A stretch of DNA of 64,000 nucleotides from Streptomyces specialis. GTDB lineage: Bacteria; Actinomycetota; Actinomycetes; Streptomycetales; Streptomycetaceae. The translations under genes and the position numbers were made by a program. Numbering within the stretch: the first letter of the stretch is position 1; the number at the start of each line of letters is the position of its first letter. The notes beneath the pieces are model-generated. The model did no database searches. It had not been told where the DNA came from and saw nothing but the letters and a program-made list of their open reading frames with translations. Of the stretch, positions 44,451 to 52,864 are shown one piece after another. The DNA lies in contig NZ_LN929896.1 in assembly GCF_001493375.1 (NCBI RefSeq), forward strand, positions 62,001-126,000, in the 5' to 3' direction.

Positions 44451-45941
44451 ATGCGCGGTGCTGCCCCACCCCCTCGGCCCGGGAAGCCGGACCGGAACGC
44501 CGGGATGTCCTCCGAGCTGCTGGTGCAGGGGGTGCTGGACTACGCGATCTTCATGCTCGACACCGAGGGCCACATCCTGAGCTGGAACCCGGGGGCCGAA
44601 CGCATCAAGGGCTACACCGCCGAGCAGATCATCGGCCGGCACTTCTCCGTCTTCTACCCGCCCGAGGCACGGGCCCAGGGCCGTCCCGCCCGCGGGCTGC
44701 GGATCGCCACCGCCGAAGGCCGCTACGAGGAGGAGGGCTGGCGCCTGCGCCGCGACGGCACCCGCTTCTGGGCCAATGTCGTCATCACCGCCCTCTTCGA
44801 CGACAACGGCCACCTGCGCGGCTTCGGCAAGGTCACCCGCGACCTCACCGAACGCCGCGCCGCCGAACAGGCGCTGACCGAGAGCGAGGAGCGCTTCCGG
44901 CTGCTGGTGCAGGGGGTGCTGGACTACGCGATCTTCATGCTCGACACCGAGGGCCGCATCGTGAGCTGGAACACCGGCGCCGAGCGCATCAAGGGCCACA
45001 CCGCCGAGCAGATCATCGGCCAGCACTTCTCCGTCTTCTACCCGCCCGAGGCGAAGGCCGAGGGGAAACCGGAACGCGAGCTGCGGATCGCCACCGCCGA
45101 AGGCCGCTACGAGGAGGAGGGCTGGCGCCTGCGCCGCGACGGCACCCGCTTCTGGGCCAGCGTCGTCATCACCGCCCTCTTCGACGACAACGGCCACCTG
45201 CGCGGCTTCGGCAAGGTCACCCGCGACCTCACCGAACGCCGCGCCGCCGAACAGGCGCTGACCCAGCGGCGGCGGCTGCTGGCGCATCTGGTGGAGGCGC
45301 AGGAGATGGAGCGGCGCCGGATCGCGTGGGACGTCCACGACGACTCGATCCAGTCCATGGTCGCCGTCGGGATGCGGCTCCAGCTCCTGGCCAACCGCGT
45401 CCCGCCGGAGCTGGCGCCGCAGGTGCGGCAGCTCGACGAGTCGGTGAGCGGGGCGATCGGCCGGCTCCGGAGCCTCAGCTTCCGGCTGCGCCCGCCGGGG
45501 ATCGACCGGCACGGGCTGGTGGAGGCGCTGGGCGGCTACCTGGAGGAGGTGGTCACCGGGTGGGGCCTGCGGTACGCGTTCGACCACAGCCTGGAGGGGG
45601 AGGTGCCGACCGAGGTCGCCATCACGATCTTCCGGATCTGCCAGGAGGCGCTCACCAACGTCCACAAGCACGCCCGCGCGAGCACGGTGAAGGTGTCGCT
45701 GGCGCCGGCCGGTCAGGGGGTCCTGACGCGGGTCACCGACGACGGCGTGGGGTTCGAGGCCCCGCTGGGCCCGCTGACCGGGCGTGAACACTTCGGCGTG
45801 ATCGAGATGCGGGAGCGCGCCGAGACCGCGGACGGCTGGTGGACGATGCACGGCGAGCCGGGCGGCGGCACCACCGTCGAGTTCTGGCTGCCGACCCCGC
45901 CGGTCGGCGGTGGGGACGCCCCGGGCGAAGGCACGTCATGA
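44451..45941 (+). CDS. Soluble histidine kinase with two near-identical PAS domains
   Basis: A 496-aa cytosolic kinase. Two PAS domains (LLVQGVLDYAIFMLDTEG...) about 128 residues apart are almost identical, each ending in TRDLTERRAAEQALT. Then come a HisKA_3 helix with the phospho-His in IAWDVHDDSIQSM and a HATPase domain (ICQEALTNVHKHARAS; FGVIEMRERAE). Its last codons overlap the response regulator at 45938 (ATGA), its probable partner. The ATG at 44451 has a weak ribosome site; ATG 44505 is a possible alternative. The PAS ligand is unknown. Confidence 0.9.
   Translation: MRGAAPPPRPGKPDRNAGMSSELLVQGVLDYAIFMLDTEGHILSWNPGAERIKGYTAEQIIGRHFSVFYPPEARAQGRPARGLRIATAEGRYEEEGWRLRRDGTRFWANVVITALFDDNGHLRGFGKVTRDLTERRAAEQALTESEERFRLLVQGVLDYAIFMLDTEGRIVSWNTGAERIKGHTAEQIIGQHFSVFYPPEAKAEGKPERELRIATAEGRYEEEGWRLRRDGTRFWASVVITALFDDNGHLRGFGKVTRDLTERRAAEQALTQRRRLLAHLVEAQEMERRRIAWDVHDDSIQSMVAVGMRLQLLANRVPPELAPQVRQLDESVSGAIGRLRSLSFRLRPPGIDRHGLVEALGGYLEEVVTGWGLRYAFDHSLEGEVPTEVAITIFRICQEALTNVHKHARASTVKVSLAPAGQGVLTRVTDDGVGFEAPLGPLTGREHFGVIEMRERAETADGWWTMHGEPGGGTTVEFWLPTPPVGGGDAPGEGTS
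44517..45264 (+). repeat. Tandem intragenic duplication of a 384-bp PAS unit
   Basis: The segment starting CTGCTGGTGCAGGGGGTGCT at 44517 recurs at 44901, an offset of 384 bp (128 codons). The two copies differ at only scattered positions over about 360 bp, such as ATC/ATG-level changes around the AHILSW/RIVSW stretch and the KAEGKPERE stretch. The DNA identity is too high for ancient domain repeats, so the duplication is recent or kept alike by gene conversion. Confidence 0.9.
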
Positions 45942-46345
45942 GCGGCGCCGACGGGGTGGCGACCGCGCCGCGGGTGACCATCCTGGTCTGTGACGACGAC
46001 GCGATGATCCGCGAGGCGTTGTGCGATGTGCTGCGCGAGGAACGGGACTTCGAGGTGGTCGGGGCCGCCGCGGACGCCGATGAGGCGATCGAGCTGGCGA
46101 CCCAGCATCAACCGGGCGTCGCCGTCGTCGACTTCAGGATGCCCGGCGGCGGGGCGCGGGCCGCACGGGAGATCCTGCTGCGCTCGCCCGGCACGCGCGT
46201 GCTGACGTTTTCGGCCCACGCCGACTTCGGCGCGGTCGAGGAGATGAGACGCGCCGGGGTGACGGAGTACTTGCTGAAGGGCGTGCCCAACACGGAGATC
46301 GTGGCGACCGTCCGCAGACTCGGCGGGTCCGGCGTCACGCGCTGA
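45938..46345 (+). CDS. Stand-alone response regulator receiver protein
   Basis: A 135-aa receiver (VTILVCDDDAMIREALCDVL; phospho-Asp in VAVVDFRMPGGG; Lys in YLLKGVP) with no output domain. ATG overlaps the upstream kinase stop. It ends after the receiver fold, with a short tail GGSGVTR. It may act by protein contact or pass phosphate onward; no truncation signature is visible at the 3' end. Confidence 0.9.
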   Translation: MSGADGVATAPRVTILVCDDDAMIREALCDVLREERDFEVVGAAADADEAIELATQHQPGVAVVDFRMPGGGARAAREILLRSPGTRVLTFSAHADFGAVEEMRRAGVTEYLLKGVPNTEIVATVRRLGGSGVTR

Positions 46346-46396
46346 CCGGCCGGCGCACCACGCGCCCGCTCGTCACCCCTGCCGGAAAGCGCGACC

Positions 46397-46600
46397 GTGG
46401 CGGACGGCGACCCGTTCGCCGACTTCGGCTCGCTGGTGCGCACCGAGTCCGTGCTGCGCGGCGGAGTGCCGTTCCGGCAGGCCGAGTTGGTGGCCGCGTT
46501 CGCGGACACGCCCGTCGCGCGGGACGCCGGGGACCAGGACGCGTGGGCGGAGGTGGGTCACCTGATGCGCCGCGAGAGCTGCTGCGACCCCGGCCGCTGA
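46397..46600 (+). CDS. Small hypothetical protein
   Basis: A 67-aa frame starting with GTG (ADGDPFADFGSLVRTESVLR), ending MRRESCCDPGR. Amino-acid use is plausible and it follows the receiver gene by 50 bp, but no ribosome site stands out and no family is recognised. Confidence 0.4.
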   Translation: MADGDPFADFGSLVRTESVLRGGVPFRQAELVAAFADTPVARDAGDQDAWAEVGHLMRRESCCDPGR

Positions 46601-46630
46601 ACCCCCGCGGGAGGCGTGACGCCCCGGTCG

Positions 46631-46945
46631 TCAGGGGGCCGGGGCGCCGGGGGTGTCGCGGGTGCCGGTGACCGTGTACCTGCCGTGCCGGTGGCCCTCC
46701 GGGTCGGCCAGCCGCAGGACACGGCCGGCGGCGGCGACGACGGCCTCGTCCTCGCCCGCCCCGGCGTCGGCCAGGCGCCGGCGCGTCTCCTCCTCGGAGG
46801 CGCCGGGCGCGGGCTCGGCGCCCTTGGCCTTCAGCAGAGCGGTGAGCCGGCCGGAGGCGTTCCCGACCGCCTCGCTCGTCGCGTCCGTCAGCCCGGCCGT
46901 GGCACCGGCCGCCAGGGCGGCGACGATGAGGGAGATCGGATCCAT
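46631..46945 (-). CDS. Small protein with N-terminal membrane-like helix
   Basis: A 104-aa frame starting MDPISLIVAALAAGATAGLT, an N-terminal hydrophobic helix of a type seen in short Streptomyces proteins (MDPxSLIxAALAAGA). Then come a helical segment (SGRLTALLKAKGAE), an acidic-basic region and GRYTVTGTRDTPGAPAP. GGAGGAG lies about 13 bases upstream of ATG. No function assigned. Confidence 0.6.
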   Translation of the reverse strand: MDPISLIVAALAAGATAGLTDATSEAVGNASGRLTALLKAKGAEPAPGASEEETRRRLADAGAGEDEAVVAAAGRVLRLADPEGHRHGRYTVTGTRDTPGAPAP

Positions 46946-47001
46946 GCGGACCACGCTACTCCTCCCCGGTTCCGCTCCGCGGTCCCGCCCGGGGACGTGG
47001 C

Positions 47002-47487
47002 TCAACTCCCGCCGGCCGGGGCGCTGTCCCGCGTCGCCCGATCCCGGTCCCCGGCCCGCGGCACGGGGCGGAGGCCGGTGCCGGTGTCGGGGAGGGTGTG
47101 GCCCTCCTCGCAGACCAGGGCCGTCCTGACCCGGCCGCCGCAGTCGGCGTGCCGCAGCTCCAGCGGTGGTTGCCCGGGACCGGCCAGATGCCGGTCGCCC
47201 CACTGCATGAGCGCGGTGAGCACCGGCTGCAACTCCCGTCCGGCAGGCGTCAGATGGTACTCGTGGCGGACCCGGGTGCCCGGCTCCCGGTACTCCCGGC
47301 GGTCCAGCACGCCCGCCGCCACCAGATCGCGCAGCCGCTCGGCGAGCACGGCGCGCGGCGCGCCCGTCGCCTCGCGGATCGGGTCGAACCGCCGTACGCC
47401 GAGAAAGACTTCGCGCAGCACGAGCAGCGACCAGCGCTCACCGACGACCTCCAGCGTCCTGGCGACCGAGCAGATTCGTGGCGGCAT
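47002..47487 (-). CDS. HxlR-family transcriptional regulator
   Basis: A 161-aa regulator with the HxlR winged helix (CSVARTLEVVGERWSLLVLR; FDPIREATGAPRAVLAERLR; EYHLTPAGRELQPVL). The Cys near the N-terminus is conserved in redox- or aldehyde-sensing members. The C-terminal tail (about 40 residues) has two Cys, in HADCGGRV and VCEEGHT. It is divergent from a thioesterase gene with a palindrome between, so it probably represses that gene and itself. Confidence 0.9.
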   Translation of the reverse strand: MPPRICSVARTLEVVGERWSLLVLREVFLGVRRFDPIREATGAPRAVLAERLRDLVAAGVLDRREYREPGTRVRHEYHLTPAGRELQPVLTALMQWGDRHLAGPGQPPLELRHADCGGRVRTALVCEEGHTLPDTGTGLRPVPRAGDRDRATRDSAPAGGS

Positions 47488-47496
47488 TCACATCCC

Positions 47497-47525
47497 CATC
47501 TGGATTCGCTTTCCGAACCCAGATG
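47497..47525. promoter_or_regulatory. Candidate HxlR operator
   Basis: Inverted repeat CATCTGG-N15-CCAGATG, with an imperfect inner repeat (GGATTCG / CGAACCC), centred in the 51-bp gap between the divergent HxlR and thioesterase genes. Confidence 0.6.
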
Positions 47526-47538
47526 CTAGCGTCGTGCC

Positions 47539-48060
47539 ATGTCCGCCGACCAGAACGCCGCACCCGAGTCCTGGGGTGCCCCGCGCAGCAAGACGATCAC
47601 CTGGTACGACCCCCGGGTCACCACCGAAGCCGGGGCCGCGATGTCGGGCCTCGACCACCTGCGGGCCATGGCGGACGGGGAATTGCCGCCGCCGCCGATC
47701 TCCGAGCTGTTCGGCATGCGCTTCCTCAGCGCCGAGAAGGGCGAGGTCGCGTTCGCCTGCGTGCCGGACGAGAGCGCCTACAACCCGATAGGGCTCATTC
47801 ACGGCGGCCTGGTCTGCACCCTCCTCGACACGGTCGCCGGCTGCGCCGTGCAGTCCACGCTCCCGGCCGGCACCGGGTACACCTCGATCGAGATCAAGGT
47901 CAGTTATCTGCGCCCGGTGCACGCGGGCATGGAGTTGAGTGCCCGTGGCTGGATCACCAAGCCGGGCCGCCGGGTCGCGTTCGCCGAGGGCGACGTCCGC
48001 GACCCGGACGGCAAGATCCTCGCGACGGCGTCGAGCACCTGCCTGATCCTGGGCGGCTGA
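47539..48060 (+). CDS. PaaI-family hotdog thioesterase
   Basis: A 173-aa hotdog protein with the 4HBT/PaaI pattern NPIGLIHGGLVCTLLDTVAG and SYLRPVHAGMEL. Such enzymes hydrolyse acyl- or aryl-CoA thioesters. The N-terminal 30 residues form an extra extension (ESWGAPRSKTITWYDPR). It is divergent from the HxlR regulator and likely controlled by it. Confidence 0.9.
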   Translation: MSADQNAAPESWGAPRSKTITWYDPRVTTEAGAAMSGLDHLRAMADGELPPPPISELFGMRFLSAEKGEVAFACVPDESAYNPIGLIHGGLVCTLLDTVAGCAVQSTLPAGTGYTSIEIKVSYLRPVHAGMELSARGWITKPGRRVAFAEGDVRDPDGKILATASSTCLILGG

Positions 48061-48603
48061 CCTCGGCCGTACGGACCACGAGGCTCGGCGCCCGGCCGGC
48101 GCGATCCGACAACTCCGCGAGGACGGCGTCCTGTCCGGCCGCGAAACGCCGACTCCGGGCGGAACGTGCCGAGGCCGGTGAGACCCCGGTCCGCCGTGCG
48201 CGGCGCAGGTTCCCCGCGACGCGGGCGGCGGGTCCGGGTCCGTGTCCGGGTCCGTGTCCGGTGGAGACCGGTGGAGACCGGCCGGGCCGAGCCACCGTCC
48301 ATGGCCACGACGGTCGGCACGGATCAGAGGCGATCCGGGGGAGGCCGAGGGGGGCGCCCTCCAGCGCCTCGACGGCCGGACGGGGTGCCCACCTCGTACA
48401 CGGCCTCGGCGGCGCGAACGCGGCGACCGCGACTCTCTCGCGCGAACCTTCGTGGGCACGCCCCGGTCCCGCGGTCCGTGCCGGAAGCGCCGGAAGCCGG
48501 TCACGCGGGGTCAACGCACCAGGGTGACGACCGCCCTTGCCGGACGACCGGCGGGAGGCGCCGCGGATCACCCCGGGGGCGGCGCGTGTGCGGTGTCCGG
48601 CGG
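48061..48603. other. Non-coding or degraded GC-rich stretch
   Basis: About 540 bp with no supported gene. It includes short direct repeats (GGTCCGTGTCCG twice, then GGTGGAGACC twice, about 48237-48280). Reading frames here are Arg/Pro-rich and look like non-coding frames. It may be decayed sequence. Confidence 0.5.
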
Positions 48604-48636
48604 AGGACCTCTCCTCCCCACCGTGGGAGAGGTCCT
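48604..48636. terminator. Hairpin terminator before the SDR gene end
   Basis: 10-bp arms AGGACCTCTC / GAGAGGTCCT with a loop that can pair further, 15 bp beyond the stop of the minus-strand SDR gene. Confidence 0.75.
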
Positions 48637-48650
48637 GCGCCGGGGGCGGT

Positions 48651-49442
48651 TCAGGTGGTCTTGAGGACGCCGCCGTCGACGACGAGGTCGGCGCCGTTGA
48701 TGTTGTTCGGCGAGACGGCGAAGACGATCACCCGCGCGAGCTCCTCGGGGGTGGACAGGCGGCCGGTGGTGGCACCCAGGCCGGCCATGAACTGGTCCAC
48801 CAACTCCTGGTGGGTGATGCCCTGTTCGGCGGCGAGGCGGCCGATGAAGCCGTCCGGGTCGGTCCACACCCCGGTCGACACCGGCCCCGGGGACACGGTG
48901 ATCGCCCGCACGCCCCGCGGACCGAACTGCTCGGCGACGACCTTGGTGAAGGCGTTGAGCGCGGCCTTGCTGACGTTGTAGTCGATCGGCCCGGCGCCGG
49001 TGAGCCGGGCGCCGATCGAGGAGACGTTGACGACGGTGCCCCGGCGTTCGAGCAGGCTGGGCAGGGCGGCCCGGGTGACGCGCAGGGCGCTGTAGAAGTG
49101 CAGGTCGAAGGTGTGCTGCCAGGCGCTGTCGGGCAGGTCGAGCAGCCCGAGCAGGGAACCCCGGGCGATGTCGTCGGTGTCGCCGATGCCGACGTTGTTG
49201 ACGAGGATGTCGATGCCGCCGAGTTCGGCGGTGGCGCGCTCGATCAGCTCCGTCGCGCCCTCGGCGGTGGACAGGTCGACCGGTACGTGCGTGGCGCCGG
49301 TCTCCTTCAGCTCCGGCGTCTCCCGGCGCGAGGCGGCCACCACGCGTACGCCCTCCGCCTGGAGGAGGCGCACCACGGCCAGCCCTATGCCCTTGCTGCC
49401 GCCGGTGACGACGGCGGTCTTCCCCGCGAGTTCCAGGTCCAT
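48651..49442 (-). CDS. Short-chain dehydrogenase/reductase
   Basis: A 263-aa classical SDR with NAD(P)-binding TGGSKGIG near residue 15, NNVG, catalytic Ser in VNVSSIGARL and YNVSK. Start ATG (MDLELAGKTAVVTGG) lies just downstream of a perfect palindrome; a longer frame crossing that palindrome was rejected. It is divergent from a TetR gene and likely its target. Substrate unknown. Confidence 0.92.
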   Translation of the reverse strand: MDLELAGKTAVVTGGSKGIGLAVVRLLQAEGVRVVAASRRETPELKETGATHVPVDLSTAEGATELIERATAELGGIDILVNNVGIGDTDDIARGSLLGLLDLPDSAWQHTFDLHFYSALRVTRAALPSLLERRGTVVNVSSIGARLTGAGPIDYNVSKAALNAFTKVVAEQFGPRGVRAITVSPGPVSTGVWTDPDGFIGRLAAEQGITHQELVDQFMAGLGATTGRLSTPEELARVIVFAVSPNNINGADLVVDGGVLKTT

Positions 49443-49472
49443 GGTCGTACTCCTCGGTGCTCCGGATTGAAA

Positions 49473-49503
49473 CGGACTGATCGGTCCGGGACCGATCAGT
49501 CCG
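49473..49503. promoter_or_regulatory. Perfect palindromic TetR operator
   Basis: CGGACTGATCGGTCC-G-GGACCGATCAGTCCG: 15-bp arms with one central base, in the gap between the divergent SDR and TetR genes. A related shorter inverted repeat GGACCG-CT-CGGTCC lies at 49542-49555, nearer the TetR start. Confidence 0.85.
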
Positions 49504-49591
49504 TATCCTGGACGCACCGGGACGCCACTGTCAACCGTGAGGGACCGCTCGGTCCGTAATCCGCTAGGCTGGCGCGCACGGGAGGTGGGCG

Positions 49592-50194
49592 ATGGCCAGG
49601 AAGCCGGATCCGGGCGCGCGGGACCGCATCCTCGACGCGGCGTGCGGGCTGTTCAACGAGCACGGCGTGCGGGCGGTCGGCATGCAGCAGATCATCGACG
49701 CCTGCGGCTGCGGGAAGAACCTGCTGTACCGGGAGTTCAGCGGCAAGGACGAGCTGATCGTCGCCTGGCTGGAGCGCTGCGCCACCGACTGGCCGGAGCT
49801 GCTGACCGAGGCGGCCGACCGGCACCCCGACGACCCGGCCGAGCAGCTCGTCGCCGTGGTCGCGGTGGTCGCCGAGCGCGCCTCCGAGGCGGGCTTCCGC
49901 GGCTGCGCCATGCGGAACGCCTACGCCGAGTTCCCCGAGGAGACCCACCCGGCGCACCGGTTCATCGTGGCCCACTACGCCGCGCGCCGGGAGCAGTTGC
50001 GCGCCCTGGCCCGGCGCGCCGGGGCCCGCGACCCGGAGGGGCTGGCCGACCGGCTGTCCCTGATCATGGACGGCGTCAACACCGACGCCGCGATCCTCGG
50101 CGCCGACGGCGCGGTCCGGGCCGCGGCCGGCTTCGCCCGCGACGTGGTCCGGGCGGCGACGGCCCCGCTCAGCCCGCCGCGAGCGGAGCCGTGA
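49592..50194 (+). CDS. TetR-family transcriptional regulator
   Basis: A 200-aa regulator with the N-terminal TetR helix-turn-helix (RDRILDAACGLFNEHGVRAV; MQQIIDACGCGKNLLYREFS) and a helical ligand-binding domain. It faces the SDR gene across two inverted repeats, so autoregulation and SDR repression are likely. The 3' end overlaps a converging small gene by about 25 bp. Confidence 0.93.
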   Translation: MARKPDPGARDRILDAACGLFNEHGVRAVGMQQIIDACGCGKNLLYREFSGKDELIVAWLERCATDWPELLTEAADRHPDDPAEQLVAVVAVVAERASEAGFRGCAMRNAYAEFPEETHPAHRFIVAHYAARREQLRALARRAGARDPEGLADRLSLIMDGVNTDAAILGADGAVRAAAGFARDVVRAATAPLSPPRAEP

Positions 50195-50576
50195 CGAACC
50201 CCGTGTTCCACGGCGCGCAGACGATCAGCACCTCGGTGTCGCCGTCGCGGCAGACCACGACATGGAAGTGACCGGGGATCTTCTTCTCCGACGACAGCCT
50301 GGGCCTGACCGTGACCAGCCGGAGGCGCTCCACCGGCAGGGTCCGGCGGGTGCGCTTCTTCGCGGGCGCGTACGCCGAGGCCAGCGTGACCCGCGACGCG
50401 AACAGCACGTTGGCCAGGCGCCTTCCGTACGGCTCCGGCCCGATCACCCCGCCCCGGAACCGCACTTCACGCCCCGCCGCGAGCGCGCGCTCCCGCCTGC
50501 GCCGCCGCCGGCGGGGCTCCCGGTGCGCCCGGGTGGTGAACCGCGCGTCGAGCGCCTCCGCGATCAGCTCCAGCAT
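50169..50576 (-). CDS. Small basic hypothetical protein
   Basis: A 135-aa frame, MLELIAEALDARFTTRAHRE, with an Arg-rich linker (PRRRRRRRERALAAG) then a mixed beta region (GHFHVVVCRDGDTEVLIVCA). Such a PH-like beta layout with a basic segment hints at nucleic acid or membrane contact, but no family is recognised. Overlaps the TetR 3' end. Confidence 0.55.
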   Translation of the reverse strand: MLELIAEALDARFTTRAHREPRRRRRRRERALAAGREVRFRGGVIGPEPYGRRLANVLFASRVTLASAYAPAKKRTRRTLPVERLRLVTVRPRLSSEKKIPGHFHVVVCRDGDTEVLIVCAPWNTGFVTAPLAAG

Positions 50577-50657
50577 CCGCCCACCCCCGCAAGTCCGTCG
50601 CCCGCCGCCCTCGGGGCGTTCCGCCCAGCTTACGGCGGCGCGCCGCCGGCCCGGCCA

Positions 50658-51752
50658 CTACCAGACGCGGCGGCGGGCCAGGGCGCGGGCGGGGGGGCGC
50701 AGGCGGTCCACCAGGGCCCGGCGCAGGGCCCGGTCCTCGTCGGTCTCGACGGCCATGTCGAGCTGGACGATGTCCACCCCGGCCGCCCGCAGCAGGTCCA
50801 CGCGCGCGGCCACGGTGTCCGGGGAGCCGACGAAGGAGGCCGCGAGGGAGCGGCGGATGTACGCCTCGACCTGCGCCCGGCCCCGGGCGGGGTCGGCGGA
50901 ACCCCGCTCCCGGTCCCGGTCGAGCTGCACCGCGCCGGTCCACCGGGCGCTGTCGGCACCCGAGGTGAGGCGCACGGCCTCCCGCGCGAGCCACCGCGCC
51001 CGGTCCGCCGCCTCCGCGTCGGTCGCCGCGAGGACCAGCGTGAGGTGCCGCCAGATCCGCAGCGTCCGGCCGTGCGCGGCGGCGGCGGTCCGGATCTCCC
51101 GGATACGGGCCCGCGTCGCCGGTAACGGCAGGGCCCGCACGGCGTAGACGTCGGCGAAGCGGGCCGCCAGGTCCAGCCCTTCGGGCGAGGAGCCGCCGAA
51201 CGACAGCAACTCGCCGCCGGGGCGCGGCCACACCCCGGACCCGGCGTCCCGCAGCCGGTAGAACTCCCCGTCGTGGTCGAAGCCTTGCCGCTCGGTCAGG
51301 GTCCGGCGGAACACCTCCAGGTACTCCCCCGCCCGGCGGTAGCGGTCCGCCTTGCCCAGCACGTCACCGTCGCGCAGCACATCGGCGTCGCTGGACCCGA
51401 TGATGACGTGGGCCGCCGCCCGGCCGCCGGAGAGGCGGTCCAGGGTGGCCAGCGAACGGGCCGCCACCGTGGGCGCGGTCGTGCCGATCCGGTGGGCGAC
51501 CGCGACGCGCAGCCTGCGCGTCGCGGCCAGCGCCCACGCCGCCACCAGCCAGGGATCGGGCCAGGAGCTGGACTGCGTCACCAGGGCGCTGTCCAGGCCG
51601 TCCTCCTCGTTCTGCCGGGCGGTGAGCGCCACGTGCTCCGGGTCGGCGGTGCGTTCGCGCGGGTCGGGCGCGAAACGCAGCGCCTGGCGTTCGGCCGGGG
51701 TGCGCCCCGTGACGGGAGCGGCCCTGACGCCGCCCCGTATGTCCAGCTCCAT
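50658..51752 (-). CDS. LLM-class flavin-dependent monooxygenase (SsuD-like)
   Basis: A 364-aa luciferase-like enzyme starting MELDIRGGVRAAPVTG. It shows the alkanesulfonate-monooxygenase-like pattern RLRVAVAHRIGTTAPTVAAR, SLATLDRLSGGRAAAHVIIG and YRRAGEYLEVFRRTL. It probably uses FMNH2 or F420H2. It ends an operon with an ABC importer and a second LLM enzyme, suggesting oxidation of an imported organosulfur, organonitrogen or peptide-like compound. Substrate unproven. Confidence 0.88.
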   Translation of the reverse strand: MELDIRGGVRAAPVTGRTPAERQALRFAPDPRERTADPEHVALTARQNEEDGLDSALVTQSSSWPDPWLVAAWALAATRRLRVAVAHRIGTTAPTVAARSLATLDRLSGGRAAAHVIIGSSDADVLRDGDVLGKADRYRRAGEYLEVFRRTLTERQGFDHDGEFYRLRDAGSGVWPRPGGELLSFGGSSPEGLDLAARFADVYAVRALPLPATRARIREIRTAAAAHGRTLRIWRHLTLVLAATDAEAADRARWLAREAVRLTSGADSARWTGAVQLDRDRERGSADPARGRAQVEAYIRRSLAASFVGSPDTVAARVDLLRAAGVDIVQLDMAVETDEDRALRRALVDRLRPPARALARRRVW

Positions 51753-51769
51753 CTCGCCCCGTTCCTCTC

Positions 51770-52792
51770 TCAGGACCCGCCGGGGCCCAGCCGGGCCAGG
51801 GTCTCCAGCACCCTGGCCCGGCTGACGAACACCTCGGGCGGCAGCGACACGTAGAGCTGGATGGTGGTCACGCCGGGGCGGTGGTACCGCAGGATGCGTT
51901 CGCGGCACTCCTCGGGCGAGCCGCTGATGAACAGGCCGTCCACCACCTCGTCCGGCAGCGCCTTCTGGGCGCCCTCGGCGTCGCCCTCGGCCCACAGCCG
52001 GTGCGACTCGCTCAGCAGGTCGCCATGGCCCAGCCACTCGTGGAACTTGCGGTAGGGCTCGCGGTTGAGGATCCAGGCCAGGAACGGGCGCGTCGCGCGG
52101 TGCGCGTAGTCGGCGTCCTCGGTGGGGCAGACGAAGACCTTCACCACCAGTTCCTTGCCCGGCGGCTGGGGGCCGACCGCGTCGAGGACGGTGGGAACGT
52201 CCTCGGGGAACAGGAGGTTGGTGATGGCGCCGTCCCCCTCGGTGAAGCCCAGGCGCAGCATCCGGGGCCGGAGCGCGCCGAGGATCACCTTGGCCGGCTG
52301 GGCGGGCGGGTGCGGCAGCCGGTAGCCGGTGATGGAGAACGTGTCGAAGTCACCCGCGATGTACTCGCCCCGCAACGCCCGGGTGACGAACCGCAGTACG
52401 TCCCTGGTGCGCTTGAACGGTTCGTCGAACGGGATGCCGTTGATGTCGGTGACATGCGCGGGCACCGACGCGCCGATGCCCAGCAGCAGGCGGCCGGGGG
52501 CGAGTTGGGCCAGGGTGGCGGCCGTCTGGGCGAGGACCGCCGGGCCCCGGGTGTGGACCGGCACGATGCCGGTGGCGATGCGCAGCGTCGGCGACCAGGC
52601 GGCGGTCGCGGCGAGCGGGGTGAACGCGTCCGTGCCGCCGCCCTCCGCGCTCCAGACGTCGGTGTAGCCGAGGTCCGGCAGGCGTTCGATGAGGAAGCGG
52701 TGCCGGTCGATGGTCAGTCCTGGCAGCGGCAGGGTGACGCCCCACTTGGGGGGCGCGGCCTCGGCGCGGTGGAGCGGATGCGGCTCGGTCAT
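51770..52792 (-). CDS. LLM-class F420/flavin-dependent oxidoreductase
   Basis: A 340-aa luciferase-like protein with the N-terminal strand WGVTLPLPGLTID and the LLM signature around ATGIVPVHTRGPAVLAQTAA and LAPGRLLLGIGASVPAHV, of the type usually annotated as F420-dependent. It sits 18 bp upstream of the other LLM gene on the same strand and downstream of the ABC importer genes. The two LLM enzymes could act in sequence on an imported substrate. Confidence 0.87.
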   Translation of the reverse strand: MTEPHPLHRAEAAPPKWGVTLPLPGLTIDRHRFLIERLPDLGYTDVWSAEGGGTDAFTPLAATAAWSPTLRIATGIVPVHTRGPAVLAQTAATLAQLAPGRLLLGIGASVPAHVTDINGIPFDEPFKRTRDVLRFVTRALRGEYIAGDFDTFSITGYRLPHPPAQPAKVILGALRPRMLRLGFTEGDGAITNLLFPEDVPTVLDAVGPQPPGKELVVKVFVCPTEDADYAHRATRPFLAWILNREPYRKFHEWLGHGDLLSESHRLWAEGDAEGAQKALPDEVVDGLFISGSPEECRERILRYHRPGVTTIQLYVSLPPEVFVSRARVLETLARLGPGGS

Positions 52793-52864
52793 GGAGCGGC
52801 TGACGTCCTCTCGTACGGAAACGGGCGGCGGGGAAACGGGCGGCGGGAAGCGGGGCCGGGGGAG

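Noticed and set aside
47954..48571. Minus-strand 205-aa frame in the gap before the SDR gene
   Set aside because: Pro/Arg/Ala-rich with no motif or ribosome site, overlapping the thioesterase 3' end.
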